DNA from: Sternotherus odoratus
Lineage: Eukaryota; Chordata; Testudines; Kinosternidae
Assembly: GCA_032164245.1 (NCBI GenBank)
Contig: JAVMKO010000006.1
Location: forward strand, 37,908,319-37,972,318
Reading direction: 5' to 3'
Length of the DNA stretch: 64,000 bases
Part shown: positions 13,301-28,300 of the stretch, piece after piece
Layout: every line of letters begins with the position of its first letter
Position numbering within the stretch: the first letter of the stretch is position 1
The notes under the pieces: model-generated
Database searches by the model: none
What the model saw: only the letters and a program-made list of their open reading frames with translations
Told to the model about the DNA's origin: nothing
Translations under genes and position numbers: made by a program

Positions 13301-16300
13301 TTGCGCCTTTTGGCGAGCTGGAGTTCCGGAGTCGACAGGAGTGCCTCTGGGGATCGATTTTATCATGTCCTGATGAGACGCGATAAAGCGATCCCCAATA
13401 GATCGAGCTCTACGTGTCGATCCAGCTAGTAGTGTAGAGAAGACCTAAAACTCATTAATCGCGATTCATTCTTTTGAGTTAATCATGAGTTAATGGCTAT
13501 TAATAGATAGCCCTAGGAGACTTCAGTGTATTGGGAAAGGAAGGTAGGTGGAGATATGCAATGCATCTTTAAGAACAACAGGTACAAGAAGATAAGTAAC
13601 CTTCCCCCTCCCCCAAGTGCTTGCTTATGTCCATTATACTGTAATTGACACCCACGCTGTTATCCCAGTTGGTGGGCCTTGGCGTCTCATCACAGAAGGA
13701 AATGTAGTATTGTTTTGCCTACACTTAAATCTTCCTTTGATGCAATGGACAGTGAAAGTATGAATGGAAGACCACATCACCTCCCGGCAGACATCCATAA
13801 TTGGAACATGTGCCACAAACACTTCTGGGGCCAATTGTTGTCTGGTCAAGTGTGCTGTGAGTCTGTCAATAGCCGTGACCCCTTTGACAGCACAACACAC
13901 TGAAATGCAGCTGGTGATCCATTTTGAGAGTCTCTGCATTGTGGTTGACTGACCTTTCGTACATTCTGCCTAAAACAAAGAGCTTGGAAGAAACTCATAA
14001 GGGCTTTGTCCCACTGAGGTAAAAAACAAGAGCTCAACAAAACATCCAGGGAGGCTGTCCAAATGCAGAAAGGCTTCCATTTACTCAATAAGTAACTCCT
14101 GTAGAAGGTTTTGTGTTGTTAAGAATATTCTGGACTGCCACTGAACAATGTGTGTCTTCTGAAGTCATCTACTGACATGCAGCACTTTGGGACATGGGTG
14201 CAGCACCCAACAACAATTCTGTGTTATGAGGTCAGTTATCAGTAACAACATGGGCTCCTGAGTGGGCAGTTTGTGGAGCTCTGAACAGCAAATCTGTCTT
14301 GGCCAGGCTGGAATTATAAGGCTCATTCTATCATGATCTTTCTTGAGCTTGAAAATTATGCTGGGGCAGCCAATCTGAGCCTGAGAAGGAGCCAGAATTT
14401 ACCAATGTACATTGCAAAAGAGCCACACTATATCAGCAGCCCCCTATCAGTTCCCCCCAGTCCAACCTGCAGCACCTCCCGCCTGCCGGCAGCCCCTCCA
14501 CTCACAGCCTCCCACTCCCTCCCCACGCCTCCTGCCCACTGCAATCAGATGTTATGTCGTGCGCAGAAGACTCTGGGGGAAGTGTAAGGGCATGGAAGGC
14601 TTGGGGGAAAGAGGTGAAGTGAGGGCAGGGCCTGGGGCAGAGCAGGGGGTTGAGCACCGAGCACTCCCGGCACATTGGAAAGTTAGCATCTATGGCTCCA
14701 GCCCTGGAGTCAGTGCCTATGCATGGAGATGGGTATTAACCTAGGAAGAGCTGCATGCAGCTCCAGAGCCACAGTTTGGCCACCCCTGCTATAAGTCAAG
14801 GGCAGCGTACCAGTCTCCCAGACCTATGGAGGGGATAATCAAGCCAAGGATGCCATACAGAATCTTATCTTCTTGATGTATTTGTTGGGGTTTCAAAGGT
14901 CCAGGAGGGGTCCGAGATTTCTTTAGTGTGTGCAACACCTCATCTATACTAGGTGAAAACAATGCATATTCCTTCAAGGAGAGTCCTCAATTGTTTGACA
15001 CCTGCACAGGAATCCCCAAGCACTCCAACCTGGAAAAGCAGCACACACTCACTGCCAACACCCTGGCTGCAGAATCCGCCACATCCAAAGAAGCCTGAAG
15101 AGCTGATTGAGAGACAAGGTGGATCTCAACGAGTGACTGAAAAATGGTTCTCTGGAACCTTCCAGAAGCTTGCTCACAAACTGAGATATTGACTCCCAGT
15201 TAGAGAAGTCAGACCTCAACAATAGAGCATAGTGATTGACAATGTTGAGGTGTAAACTTGCCATAAAATAAATGTTACTACAAAAAAGGTTGAGCTTTCT
15301 AGTGTTTTTGTATTTGGGGGTAGCCCTGGCCTGGTCCCGCCAGTTCTTCTCATTCACCACAACTGCTACAAAAGAGCCAAGTGTGGAATGTAAATAAAAC
15401 AGTTCAAATCACTGGGTCAGAACCTGGTATTTCCATTCCATTCATTTGGCCACAGGGAGAATGGAGGAAGGGGTTTGCCAGAGTGTTTTAGCCAGCTGCA
15501 TAATTTCCTCATTGATAGGCAGGACTACCTTTAATATCACATCCTGGAAGCTGTGCCAGTGCTGGATGACAGATTTTGTCCTGAAGCAATGGTGACCGTG
15601 GTAGCAATGAACATAAGTCCCTGCTATGACCCAAGTCTCTGGTGTAGTCAGTACAGACATGGGCTATTGTCCCACAGTGAGCAGAAATGACTGCTCCATT
15701 GCAGCTGGAGAGAGAGCTAGTTTCAGTGGTCCCTGGGAGGGCACCAGAGTTGATGGCTCAGATCTTTCTATATAAGCTAGGACCAGAAAGCAGCAAGCCA
15801 AAGGGCAGACTCTACCACCAGTACCAGGACAATCTTCTTGTGTTTTTGAGACCAGAATTGCTCTGAGTCTTGGACTTCAAAGAAGAGAGTCATGGAGACA
15901 GAACTGCATGAACTGTCTGCAGCCTGAGCAAGGTTAAAAACCCAGGTATCTTGGCACAGGCTCCCCTGGTCCCAAGCAGGGACTGACGGTCCTGCGCTGA
16001 CCGGAAAAAAAACACTAAACTAAACATTTCTGAAATGAAATAAAAAAAATTAAAACCATCAAGTGACAAAAAGGAGTATCATTAGGTATTAGAGTTGATT
16101 AAAAGATTTTGTTAACAGGGAACACAAATGCTCTGACCACCAATCATGAATGGTAAGAAGAAACTGCAGGAGCAGCGAGTTGGCTCCACATTTTATACCC
16201 TCACTTCAGAGAATGAGGAACTCAGCTGTGAGGGAGGCTGCCCCTATATGTACCACTTTGGGAAAACTCTCCAGCACCAGTGCCTAGGACATGCACATAC

Positions 16301-19300
16301 CCACAGTATAATCATCAATATACAAGCACTTGAAGTATCTGCAAGAATTAGACGTAGTCTGGATGTGAGGACCTAGAGAGAGGCTGGAGTCAAAGATGAC
16401 ACCCAGATTATGGGCCTGAGTGACAAGTAGAACTGTGGTGTTCTTCACCATGGTCAAGAAAGAAGGTAATAGAGAAGGCTTGGGACTAGAGTTGCCAACT
16501 TTGGTTGGACTAATTCCTGGAGATTTCATAGCATGACAATATTTAATTAAAAGATTCATCTTTAATTCCTAGAGACTTCAGGACACTCCTGGAGGGTTGG
16601 CAACCCTTGGGGGATTCAGAGTTCTCTTTTAGCCATATTGAGCATAAAAGGTTGGCTAGACATCCACGAGGAGATATCAGTGAGACAGGCTGAGATTTTA
16701 GTTTGGATAGACAGAGACAGGTCTCGACTCGAGACAGAGATCGTGAGTCACATGCATAGAGATGATAGTTTAATTTGTGTTTGCAGATGAGATATTATAT
16801 TATTTTAAAAGCTATTTTAATAATCAAAGAATAATTGCAGACTATATATTTTACCTTGCTTGAACATCGCTGGGGTCTTCCTTAATCACAGCTGTAAAAT
16901 CCTGAAGAGCTATAGTCCAAACTGATTTCTCAAAGAAATGTATTCCATGTTTCATAAGTGCATCTGTTCTTTTTGGATTATATTTAAAGCACTACATTGA
17001 AAAAATTAAGAAGTGCATGTTTGCATACTAGTTATATTTATTTTCCTATGTATTAAAAATCTGAAATAAGGTACCAAAAGAATATATACTTAGTTTATAC
17101 TTCTAAAAAAATCTTCTGTTTTTTTTTTTAAAAAAAAAATCCATGTCTTAATTTCCTTTGCCAGTCTTTTCCCTTGAATTATAAAAGTGGAACACATAAC
17201 TAACTAGGCAATCTTATAAACTGATTCTTATTTAGCTATGAATCACTCTTCATGACAAATTACAGAAAATATGTACTAACTCCATCACACTGAATGATTT
17301 GTTTGTTTAAAAGGATACAAGTTTCTGAAAGCTATGTGCCGGATAAATCCAAATATTTGTAATTCAGTGATGCTACTATAATGTTACACTACAAAAAGGA
17401 AAACCTACTTTGGCATAATCATCCATTGCCAGTAATAATTCGTCGTCTTCTTCCAACAACCCAGCTCTCCTGAAATAAATGTCATCATCTGTAGGGTTGG
17501 ATTTCACTGCTAATGTGCAATTTATGATTGCCAATGCATTATTGCCTTGATTTCTGTAAATTTCAGCCTTTGACAGATATGCATCTAGAACAATAAAATA
17601 TAAAATACATTTAGCAGCACAAAATAATGACAATTAATTTGCCATCTGCAGAAAAATAATACATGAAAGTAAAACATGACCAATTCTTTTTCACTCTGGG
17701 TGATCCAATGAAAAAGCATAGGAACTTCAGCTCTGTGCTCAATCCTCTAACTCCATAGTCCTCCTGACATATAGCTTGTGTAAGAATTCTCAGTTATTGA
17801 AAATCTTTGGAAATTCAGATTAAAGTAAAGCACTTCAAAGTGATCTAAATGTTCAAAGGCATTTTAGCCTGAGTAAAATAACCTAACCGGCCTATTGTGA
17901 ATGTTTTTCGACAACATCCTAATCTGTGGATTGAACAAAGAGATCAGATAAAAAGACCTGTGCATGCACAAAAGACTTCCAGCAACTTCAAAACTACGAC
18001 ACCAATTTATTTCAAATGCAGCATATTTCCTTAGCTCTCCTTAGAATATATTATTCAAAACAAAGCAAGTTTGAGCAAAATAGTCAGTCACAAGTTAGTT
18101 ATGTTTGTGTAAAATTCCTGATTAAAATTTACAGCAGAATGTTTACATACATATGCACACCTCAAAATATTGAACAGATTTTGCTGGAACTGTGCAAAAA
18201 TAATTTGCTTTAGACAAAGTTCAAAGATGCAAAACTGTAATCTAAACTAAATTTGTCTGTTTAGCACAGTTAAAAAAAAAGAGGAGTTAATAACAAAAAT
18301 TATGTTTTAACCGTAACATATAAGGGGACAAAATTAAGGGTGCATGGAAACTAAATTTGTTATTTCCTAACTTTCAAGTGCACCCTAAATAACATTCTTT
18401 TTATGCAGGCTTTACTGTATGCAATCCCTTAGGTTTCTGTTAACTTTTTTATCTTCTATTAACAACAACCAACAATCTCACCTAGGGTTGCTAGGTGTCT
18501 GGTTTTCAATCAGAAAGTCCAGTTTTAAAGGGAAATGTACAGTCTCCAGTCAGAAGTATTGACTAGATACCAAAAGTCTGATAACCACAATTTTCTATCT
18601 TCTTCTCCAGGAGGCAGCTGTAGCCATGAGGTAAACTCCCCAGAGGGTTCAGCCATCACCGCTGTGGTTCAGGACAGAGCAAGCCATAGCCCTGGGGCAC
18701 ACAGGCTATGCCACCTGATGGGGTAGTGTTCACCTTGTTTCCCTCCAGCTGTGCAGTGCCCAGTCAAGCATAGAACTCACACCGACAGCCTCTAGCCCTG
18801 CCATGAGCTGCAGTTGCACAGGGTGGGGCACTGTAAATGGATGGGGTATAGCTGGCTGCTGTGATTGGGCCCTTTCTTGGTCAGCCTCACTCTGGCTGGG
18901 AGGGGGGAACCTACTTGGTTGGAGAGTTCGTTGGCCACCACTGGCAAGATGCGCACTGACTGGTTCACAGGCCCTGAGGGCTGGGGTTGCCTATCGCAGC
19001 CAGGACCCTGGGTGTGTGAAAGCCAGGAGGAGGGAGGAGTTAGGAGCAGTCAAGGCCCCTGTGAAAGGTATTTATGAATAGCATGTTGCCACAACCTAGC
19101 AAACGGGGCTGCAAACAGGGGACCCCGTTTGAGAAAGGGAGAAGGAGATCCTCCCTCCTGCTGAAGGAACAAGTTGCGAGTACGAATTTTGTGGTGAGTG
19201 AATTTGGTTGTTTGTGGTTTTTCTCTTTCAGGTACAGCCAATGCTGCTCCTGTCAACTCCACCTGTGCCTGTATCCAGAGAGACAACCTAAGCATGGATG

Positions 19301-22300
19301 CCTTTACCCAGATCCTGGTGTGGATTTGCAGAGACTGTGGCCTGCATTTCCCTGCTCACAGAAAGCCAGGCTGGGGGACCATCAAGTGTGAAAGGTGCCT
19401 CCTGGTGGAATCTCAAGAAGTAGGTGGGAGAGCTACAGTAGGAGGTGGCTAGGCTGAGGAGTCTCCATGTCCATGAAGAATTCCTTGAGAGTATTCACAT
19501 GGAGACATCCAAAGCCGAAGAAGCTGTCCCATTTCAGAGGATTTCTATCACACTGCCAGGGGAGGAGGATATGGCTCTGTCACAGGGAGGACACTGGCTG
19601 CTGGTTACTTCTAGCAGCAGGCAATGTGCCACCCCTACTCCCAAGCCACCCACCATGGTGATGGAAAATCAATATGCTGCCCTAGCAACGAGCAATGAGG
19701 AATCATCCCCAAAGGTGGGGGAAGAGAAGCCATGTACTCTTAAGATTGGGAGGATCGCAGCTACCACTCCCAGGAGGAAATGTAGGGTAGGTTGGTGAAT
19801 TTCTTCTGTCACCCTGACATGGCATCCCAGAAGGTATTGCTGCCTGTGAGGGGCCCATATCCAAGAAGTTACTGAGTGATTGTCAAGGATCATCCAGCCC
19901 TCTTACTACTACCCCATGCTACTCATCCATGTGGGCCCTAATTATACTGTGAAGTATGACCCTCAACAGATCATGAGTGACTACAGGGCTCTGTGAGTAA
20001 CAGTGAAGGAGTTGGGAGAGCCGGTGGCGTTCTCATTGATCCTTCTGGTCAAGAGTAGGGGCCAAGGCAGAAACAGATGCATTCTGGAGGGGAATGCCTG
20101 GCTATGAGGATGGTGTTGCCAGGAGGTTTTCAGCTTCCTTGACCACGGGATGCTGTTCCAGGAAGAAGAACTGCTAAGCTGAGATGGGGTCCATCTATTG
20201 AGGAAGGGGAAGAGCCATGTTTGGATACACACTGGCTAACCTCATGAGGATGGCTTTAAACTAGGTTTGCAGGAGGAAAGTGACCAAACTCTGCAGGTAA
20301 GTAAAAAACATGGAGACCTGAGAGAAGGGTCAGAATGTGGGGAGAGCATGGGCTGTTATAGAGAGAAAAGGGAGAGACAAGACAGAACTTGGGAGGGAAA
20401 TCAAATCAGTATTTTAGATGTCTGTAGACTAATGCAAGAAGTATGGGGAATAAACTGGAAGAACTCGAAATGCTAGTAAACAAACACAACTATGACATAG
20501 CTAGCATCACAGAGACTTGGGATAATATACATGACTGAAATATTGGTATAGAAGGAGATTTTTAAGAGCAGCTTAGACAAAAACCTGTCAGGTGTAGATC
20601 AGGGATCGGCAACCCTGACATGCTGCCCCCCAGGGTAAGCACCCTTGGCAGGCCCGTCCGGTTTGTTTACCTGCCACGTCCACAGGTTTGGCCGATCGTG
20701 GCTCCCACTGGCCGCGGTTCGCCATTCCAGTCCAATGGGGGCTGTGGGAAGTGGCAGCCTGCACCGCGCTGCTTCCCACAGCCCCCGTTGGACCGGAGCA
20801 GCAAACCGTGGCCAGTAGGAGCTGCGATTGGCCGAACCTACAGACGCAGCAGGTAAACAAACTGGCGAGGCCCACCAAGGGTGCTTACTTGGGGGGGTGC
20901 CACGTGCCAAGGTTGCCGATCACTAGTCTAGATAATACTTAGTCCTGCCATGAGAATAGGGACTAGACTACATGACCTTCCATGACCTACTAAGGTCCCT
21001 TCCAGTCCTATGATTCTATGCTTCTAACTTACCCTGAGCACGTTTGAACCCTGTATCTTCTGTACCACAGCACTTATTTTTACCATTTGCACTACAAGAA
21101 TAACATTGGTCAGTGGCAGAAGAAGGCTGCAATTGTAGTTGGTAAGAGGGAATAGGCCATTGGGACCGGGATATGGTTTGGGGAGCCTGGTCCACCTCCC
21201 TCTATCTCTCTCCCACCCTTCCTGGGAGTTAGGGAGCCCCTCCCCCATGTGGAGCCCCCACAACAGGGAATGAACCTCTGGGACCATTTGCTGGTCCAGA
21301 TAATGACTAGGGGGAGCCTGGTTTTTCTCTCTTCCACTTACCACCCCAGAAGTGGGGAATCTCCTGCCCCATATTGTGCCCTTTGAGGACAGTGGATGTG
21401 TTGCTAGGACCACATGCTGGATTCAGACAGCTAATTGGGGAAGCCTGTGTTTGTGTTCCACACTGAAGGCGTTGAGGGATTTCCTGCTGCATGTGGTGCC
21501 TGGGTCTAGGAGGAGGCAGGGAGCAGAACACCCAGTTCTCCCACCTCACCTATGCTACTGCAGCTGCTTTGGGAGCTCCCAAGCACTTTGAGTAGCATCT
21601 AAGGCAGCTCCTGTGGCTTTCCTTTCTTTTCACAGACCAAAACAAAACAAAACAAAAAAAGTTGAAAGAACACTTTATAATAGAAATCTTTAGGCAGGGT
21701 CATTACCAGATTTCCCTGAAATATTAATGGATATAATGTCATGACAATTGTGTATGTATTAAAAAAAATTAGTTATTGTTTTAGAAATACTGATCTGGGC
21801 CCCAATCTTTCAAAGACTTATATTCATGCAAAACTTTATAAACTACAAGTAATCCTACTGAAGTAAATGAGACTACTCAGTGCATAAAGTTAGGCATGTT
21901 CATAAATCTTTGTGATACTGGGGCCTAATACAACTGAAGAAACAGCATTAAGAAAAAAATGTTTTAAAAAAATCAGTCAGATATTTACCTGCATTATTTT
22001 TGTTCCATTTAATTATAAAATTCAGGTCATCCAAGGCAGCTTGATTTTTTTCTTGGAAGAGGTAAATCAAATGCCTGTGCCAATAAGCATTAAGTAGAAG
22101 TGGTTCTAAGCTTATGGCCTACAAAAGAAAATGTGAAATAAATAATGTATTATTTTAGGAGTTACTTAAATGAGCTCCTGGATTACAGAGGATGTCAAAG
22201 ACTCTGCCCTACAGAGTATAAAGTTCTATACATTTGAAATTCAGATATTATGCAAGTTAAATGTGACGTCCCAATAATGCAAACACCTATGTGCATAATT

Positions 22301-25300
22301 AACTTTAAGCACACGTAGTTCTATTGACGTCACTGATGTTTCAAACTAAGTACGTGTTTAAATGTATGCAGGATTGTCCTGAATTTCAGAAATATTCAGT
22401 CTGGAATATAGATTAGTCTTGGAAATCATCACAGTTTATCACTTTTTAACAAGTAAAACATCCTTGAATTCTAGGGGATAAACACAAAAAGATATCTTGC
22501 ACATTGCTGACCTGCCTGAAGATGATAAATAATTGGCACGTCCCAGTTTATAAGAAAATGTCAGCGTTGACCATATGTGAACTGTATTATTGTTATTGCT
22601 ATGAAAAATATTGATTCCTTAACAGAAAGCACTTGACTGATCTTATCACATTAATGAGATCTCACCAAACAAATAATTTCTTATGCATTAGACATGGGAC
22701 CATCCCATTCTAGGAAAGGGGCAAAAGAAGGTGGCAGAGAGCTGGCTATCAGCTTTCTACCAGCCCTGGGAGAACTCAGATGCCCAACCAGGTAACAAAA
22801 AACACCGAGTTCTTGGCGGTAAACAAACTTTGTATTAAACTTACTTTTTCTAAATCATCCATGGCTGACTTTAACTTGCCTAATTTCCTGTTTATTGCTC
22901 CACGTCTACAATAGTGAAACGCTGAGGAATTTCCTTCTTTTTCAATCAACAGTGTTAATCTGTTGATTTCAGTTTCAAAATCTTCAATATCAGCAATATC
23001 TTCTACCAAAACAGGATTCCCCAAGTCCATCAGTTCTATTTGTAGATCAGGTTTTCCTTGTTTTCCAGTGTCCACCTTCATAGGGTCTGTTAGTACTTTA
23101 GCATCTTTTTCCTCAGTAGAAGCCCTACTGGGAGGGAAAGCCTCATCGAACCAGCTATACCAGATGCCTCTGACCCACTCACGAACACCAAGGTCTTTTG
23201 GAATTCCACCATTACTTTTTGCAAATTTCTCAAAATCTAACAAACAAGGAAGACTGGGACTTCGATAACGTTGGACTGCTGGAGATACTTTGATACTGAA
23301 TTTATTCTGTATAGGCAGTCTTCCAAGGGATACAGAGCTGAATTGGGGGAAAAAATGATGATGTTAACTACAGGTTCCTAGCTATATTGATGATACGGAG
23401 AATTGGCGATCAACAAATATTCAATTAATTACTTAACTAGTTTAATTAATAAATATAATATTTTTGGTCTAGCCGCTTATTACAAATTAGTCATAAGTGA
23501 GCACAGGTATGATAAATGATGTTCAGATACCAAAATAAATCAGCGCCTGCTGCTCAGTTCCAAGCACACATACCTCTTCAGAAAGTTCTCAACAGAAGTG
23601 CATAAGGACAGAGCTAGACCTGAGAAAAGGACCAAATTCAAGAGCTGCATAATAACCTAAAGGATTAGGTTAAATAGATGGATGAGACACACTAACAGGA
23701 TTCTAAGGAGGCCAGTGAATATACCTCTAGATGCATCATGCACATTGTAATGCATGGAACATGCTAACTGCCAAGGACCGTGCCAAAACCAAGCCCAGAG
23801 TGATAATTTCTTTCTAAAGTCAGTACATAGCTTCCAAGTTGAGAGCTTTGACAATGTTCAACATCAAAATCTGCTGATTGTGTCAGATTTAAGACCTATT
23901 TCAAGTGACTCAGTACCAAATATAGAAGTCTTTATTTATAGCTGTAATATTATCTGTCACCAAAGTACAGGGTGCTAAAATGGAATGTTGAGATAATATT
24001 TTACATTTATCCAGGCTCTTTCATCTGAAAAATCCCAATTAAAACAATAACTAATCATATACAAATCCACTAAAATGTAGCCACCTCTAGGGTGAGAGGC
24101 ATGCAGCATACCACTCAGAGGTAGGCAGCCCTGACTCTCAGCAAAAGTGCTATGAAAACTTCAGTCTCAACAAAAAGCAGAGAGCACCTCTGTTTATAAG
24201 GTTACCTAGAAAACATACTTCCACTTCAACGTACCATCACAGTAAATGACACTGTCCTCAACTTTGCTCATTGAGAAAAATCTAAGAGCTAAACATAAGG
24301 AAAAAAAGAAACACAAACTCATAACAGCCCATGAATGATAGCTACAGAGAAAAACAATTAGCTGGAAGAAGAAAATGATCTGAAAGGCCAGTACTGAGCA
24401 CCCATTTATATACAGTGTGTGCACGTTTTTCATCAATCAGTGCACAAGTAGGTAGGGTATATTTTTTCAGTAGCTCCCAAGCACACACACACCTTAATCC
24501 AAAAGTGAAAATCTATGCATCAGACTTGAGAATTAATTTGTTGTCCATTTCATTTACAAATACAAAAAAATGTAAATAGGAATATTAACATTATTTTACT
24601 GCATCTGTGGCCTTTAAAATCCTTGATTACTTCCTAAAGTCCTATCTCTTCTATATCCTATATAATAAAATGAATAAAAATAAACAATGATGATAAATAT
24701 ATTTAGAGTAATACAAGAAGTCTGAAGAGTAAAAAAAGAGAACCTCTTCCCTTGGATGTAAACTGTGCAACCTCAAAAAACACAAGAGCGACAAAGAGTC
24801 CTGTGGCACCTTATAGACTAACAGATGTATTAGAGCATAAGCTTTTGTGGATGAATACACACTTCATTGGATACATGCAGTCATCTAATATAGACTAATA
24901 CATCCATTAGTCTATAAGGTGCCACAGGACTCTTTGTCGCTTTTGCAGATCCAGACTAACACGGCTACCTCTCTGATACAAAACACAAGAGGTTAATCCA
25001 GCCTAGGATTTCAATCTCCTGTAACCTCGGGCTTTCTATCTATTTCAGAGAAAAGAAATCTCAATTAAACTGTGTTGTTATAACAACTAGATTAAGCTTT
25101 TGGCCACACTATTTTTTAAACTTCAGTATTCACTGGCTACTGTTGTTCAATAATTAATTAATTAAAGTATAAGACTCCTTTTTTAATGAATTGAACATAA
25201 TTCCAGAGTAACACTTCACATTCAAAAAGATTAAATGCAAAAATCAAAAATATGACCGCAAATTTAAATAAATGGTTTACAAATGCAGTATGCATTAATT

Positions 25301-28300
25301 AAAGAAAACCTTGTAATAATCTTCGAGGGTTGTTTTAATTTCTCAGCCATAGCTTGTAATTTTCGACGGTCTAGCCTTTTCTTTGATTTCTTTTTTTTCT
25401 TTTTTTTGGGGAAAATAATGTACTTAATCCCAGCTTTTCGAGCTTTCTCAGCAAGAACCATTTCGTCCTCACTCTCCTCCTGTTTTGTAAAAATAGGTGT
25501 TCTTTGCATTGGCAAGTCTACAAGTGTTGGTAAAGGCTCATCACAGCTTTCAGTCAATAAGAGCTTAGAAGGGGAGCTTTTCTCAACCTCTGGCTCAACC
25601 TCTGGCTCAAATATCTGTTCTTTCATAACCTTCAACTCTTTCATGCTGGTTTTGAAATTAGCAGAAATCTTTAACACTGTTTTGTCTTCGAAAGCAGATA
25701 TCGCCGGTGCAGAGCTGGATCTTTTCATAAAACTGATCTGTTAGAAAAGAGAAAGATGAATTGATTTGATGTTCATCTGAAACAAGATTTATATATTATG
25801 TTTACACAGTTTTAGTAAATTGGATTTTCGTATTTAATTTAAAAATAAGAAAAAGATACATAATTTCATAGAGGCTATACTATTCAAAACATTTTAAAAA
25901 TAGTATTTAACCTACAAAAAACCCTACATTATATCTACATTTGTCACCATGTTTTTGAAAGTATGTAACCCTATGCAGTAATACACCATTATTTGAAGCT
26001 GACAGATGTTAATCTTAACAGCAAAGTATTACAAGAAACCAAAGATGAAGATGCAGCACTCAAATATTTTATTCGAGTTTAATTTTATTCAAACCAAAAG
26101 ATTTATACCAGTGGAGCCACCATTCATAGAGATGTGTATTGAGACAGGCATGGAACCAAGACTAGTGAAAGACTGTTTGTCCTAGACACATGGAAAGAGA
26201 GGCAAGATGAGAGGAATGTGGTTTAATTAGGCCGAAAATGTATTACTTATCTGGGAACTACTTGGTGATAATTTGTACGATGTAGGCCATGATTCCTACC
26301 TGGTAGAGTGCTGCCATCAGCCATCCTACCCTTCCACAGCTAGTCTCATTCCATTGCTGTAACCCCATCACTATCCCTTGCATGAGGATTAGTGGGCTAG
26401 GGAAAGAGGGTTGTCTCCTCACTGTACCAGACATTAGGAATCCTAAACCCATTCCCCAGCTACTTTAGGGAATGTGTTTGTAAAAGATATTGCAATTTCC
26501 TGCACTATCTTTGAAAAACCTTACTGAATCAAGTGTATGTATCCTTCAAGTACATTGTATTAATGCAAAGTTCATGTATTATTGTGGGTCTGGATGATCA
26601 AAGGACTATACTGAACAGTGTAGAAGACAAAAAATAGTCTATTGGGACATAAGAAGTGAATTTTCTGGGAAGTATCTATGGGAGATTAATGAAAATTCCC
26701 CACCTCCAAATATGCAAATTCCCAGCCTTTTGAAGTGACCCCCTGAGGAGAGGGTCTTTGCGTGCTGGTCACCTGTCACATGAGGTCAAGATCAAAGATC
26801 CATGCTGTATCAAAAAAAGACTGAACTATTCGTAATTGTTCTCATTCTGAGCCAAGGCTGGTATGAACTTGTAGCCACAGAAAAACCCCTTTGAAGGATT
26901 GGCTCCTATCAGAGCCCTTGTTGCAGTTGGGGGTGATATCTGGTATGCTTATTAGCTTGCACATAGGTTCATTTGTCATTTGATTATGTTTTCTCTGTAA
27001 TGCTTTCACTTTAAGATTACATGTGCTTGCTTAGAAAGAGCTGTATGGTAATTTTTAACTGCTGGAAATTACAACAGTTCATAACCTTTGGAAAGAAAAC
27101 AAAGCACATACCCTAGTCTGGTAAAGTAATCTGGCTTGCTAGAGATGTCACAGTATAGGCAGGGAACTGTACAGCCTGGAAAAACCCCAGTCAGGAGGAA
27201 GAGAGGTGATGGCTTAGGAGCTCAGAGATTAAGTGGGTGTCCTTGAGGGACCACGGAGGATGAATACAGGCACAGTTGCCCTAAACTGTGACATCCTTCC
27301 TCTAAATCCACTTCCGATTCTGATTTATCAGGAAACTGGATGCTCTTTGAGATGAGTACCTGCACTGGACACCTTATACCTGCTAAATTGTTACAACTTG
27401 ACCCATACCTCCAGGCTTACCCTGTTAGGCCGCTGAGTTGCTCTGGGGAAGATGAAAAATCCCACCCCATTCTAGCTACTCTGGCAGTGAGAGAAAAAAA
27501 TCCCTTTCCTGTCCTCATAAAGGCGGAGAACACAATTCTCACAGCACACCAAAAACCCAGTCCTCTGCTAATCCCAGGGGTGGGAGGGTGGGGATCTGCT
27601 AACTGGGCATAACAGGGGGATGGACAAGGATTATATGCTCTCCACTAGATCTGCAGAAGACAATGGTTTATCTTAGCCCCACTAGCCTGCCCACCATCTG
27701 AAGTGATGCCTTCCTCCTTCTCTCTCCTCTCCCCCCCCCCCCATTCTGGAGGGGAGTACCCCTAAAGGAGCTACCACCCTTTTTTCCCCACCAGTCCAGA
27801 CAAAGCCTCCGTGCCTTGAGGTTGCAAGGATTGCAATTTGTGCTACAGGGAACCAGAGTCAAAGTTTGAAGAGAACGGTACACTGCTATACTTTGTGTAA
27901 ACAGAAAACCACAACCTGATTACATCCAGGATACAGACCAGCTACTACATGCTGGTATTTAAATTGAATAATTATAAATCAAATATAATTTGCACTAATA
28001 AAAGTATGCTTTTCCATAAGATTTTACACTGTTAATTCCAATTCACTGGTCTATTTTAAAAATGCAGTAGGTAATGGTTCCAGATTGTTATCTTATTTAA
28101 AGCTCAGTAATTGTCCCAATATGGGGAAAGGCTTTCTGTATTGTTATTCTCAAAGACATAGTTGTAGTGCTTGGGAGGAAAGTTCCATCATTCCCCTAGC
28201 AAGTGTTTCAATGCAGGCGACTACACCTTCTTGTACCTACTTGGGTTTAGATACAACATTCACTGGTCCTTGGCCATACTGTCCACAAAATTGTGACATG

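Larger units (their letters stand above)
19050..21020 (+). mobile_element. CR1-like LINE with internal deletion (ORF1 start plus 3' end)
   Basis: An ORF1-like block starts near 19200: MDAFTQILVWICRDCGLHFP with paired cysteines, then MENQYAALATSNEESS. It runs through ORF1 remnants to the ORF2 start (TRETWDNIH-like text near 20510). It then jumps directly to the 3' untranslated region ('GTTTAAAACC..'-type text near 20560, ending TCCAGTCCTATGATTCTATG at about 21000-21020). Most of ORF2 is therefore missing. A hAT MITE (20600-20925) sits inside the 3' end. The GC-rich part from about 18600 may be its 5' untranslated region. Confidence 0.75.

Noticed and set aside
21030..21110. tRNA-like A/B box pair on the minus strand (GGGTTCAAACG)
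   Set aside because: No cloverleaf stems close. At best an old tRNA-derived SINE head.
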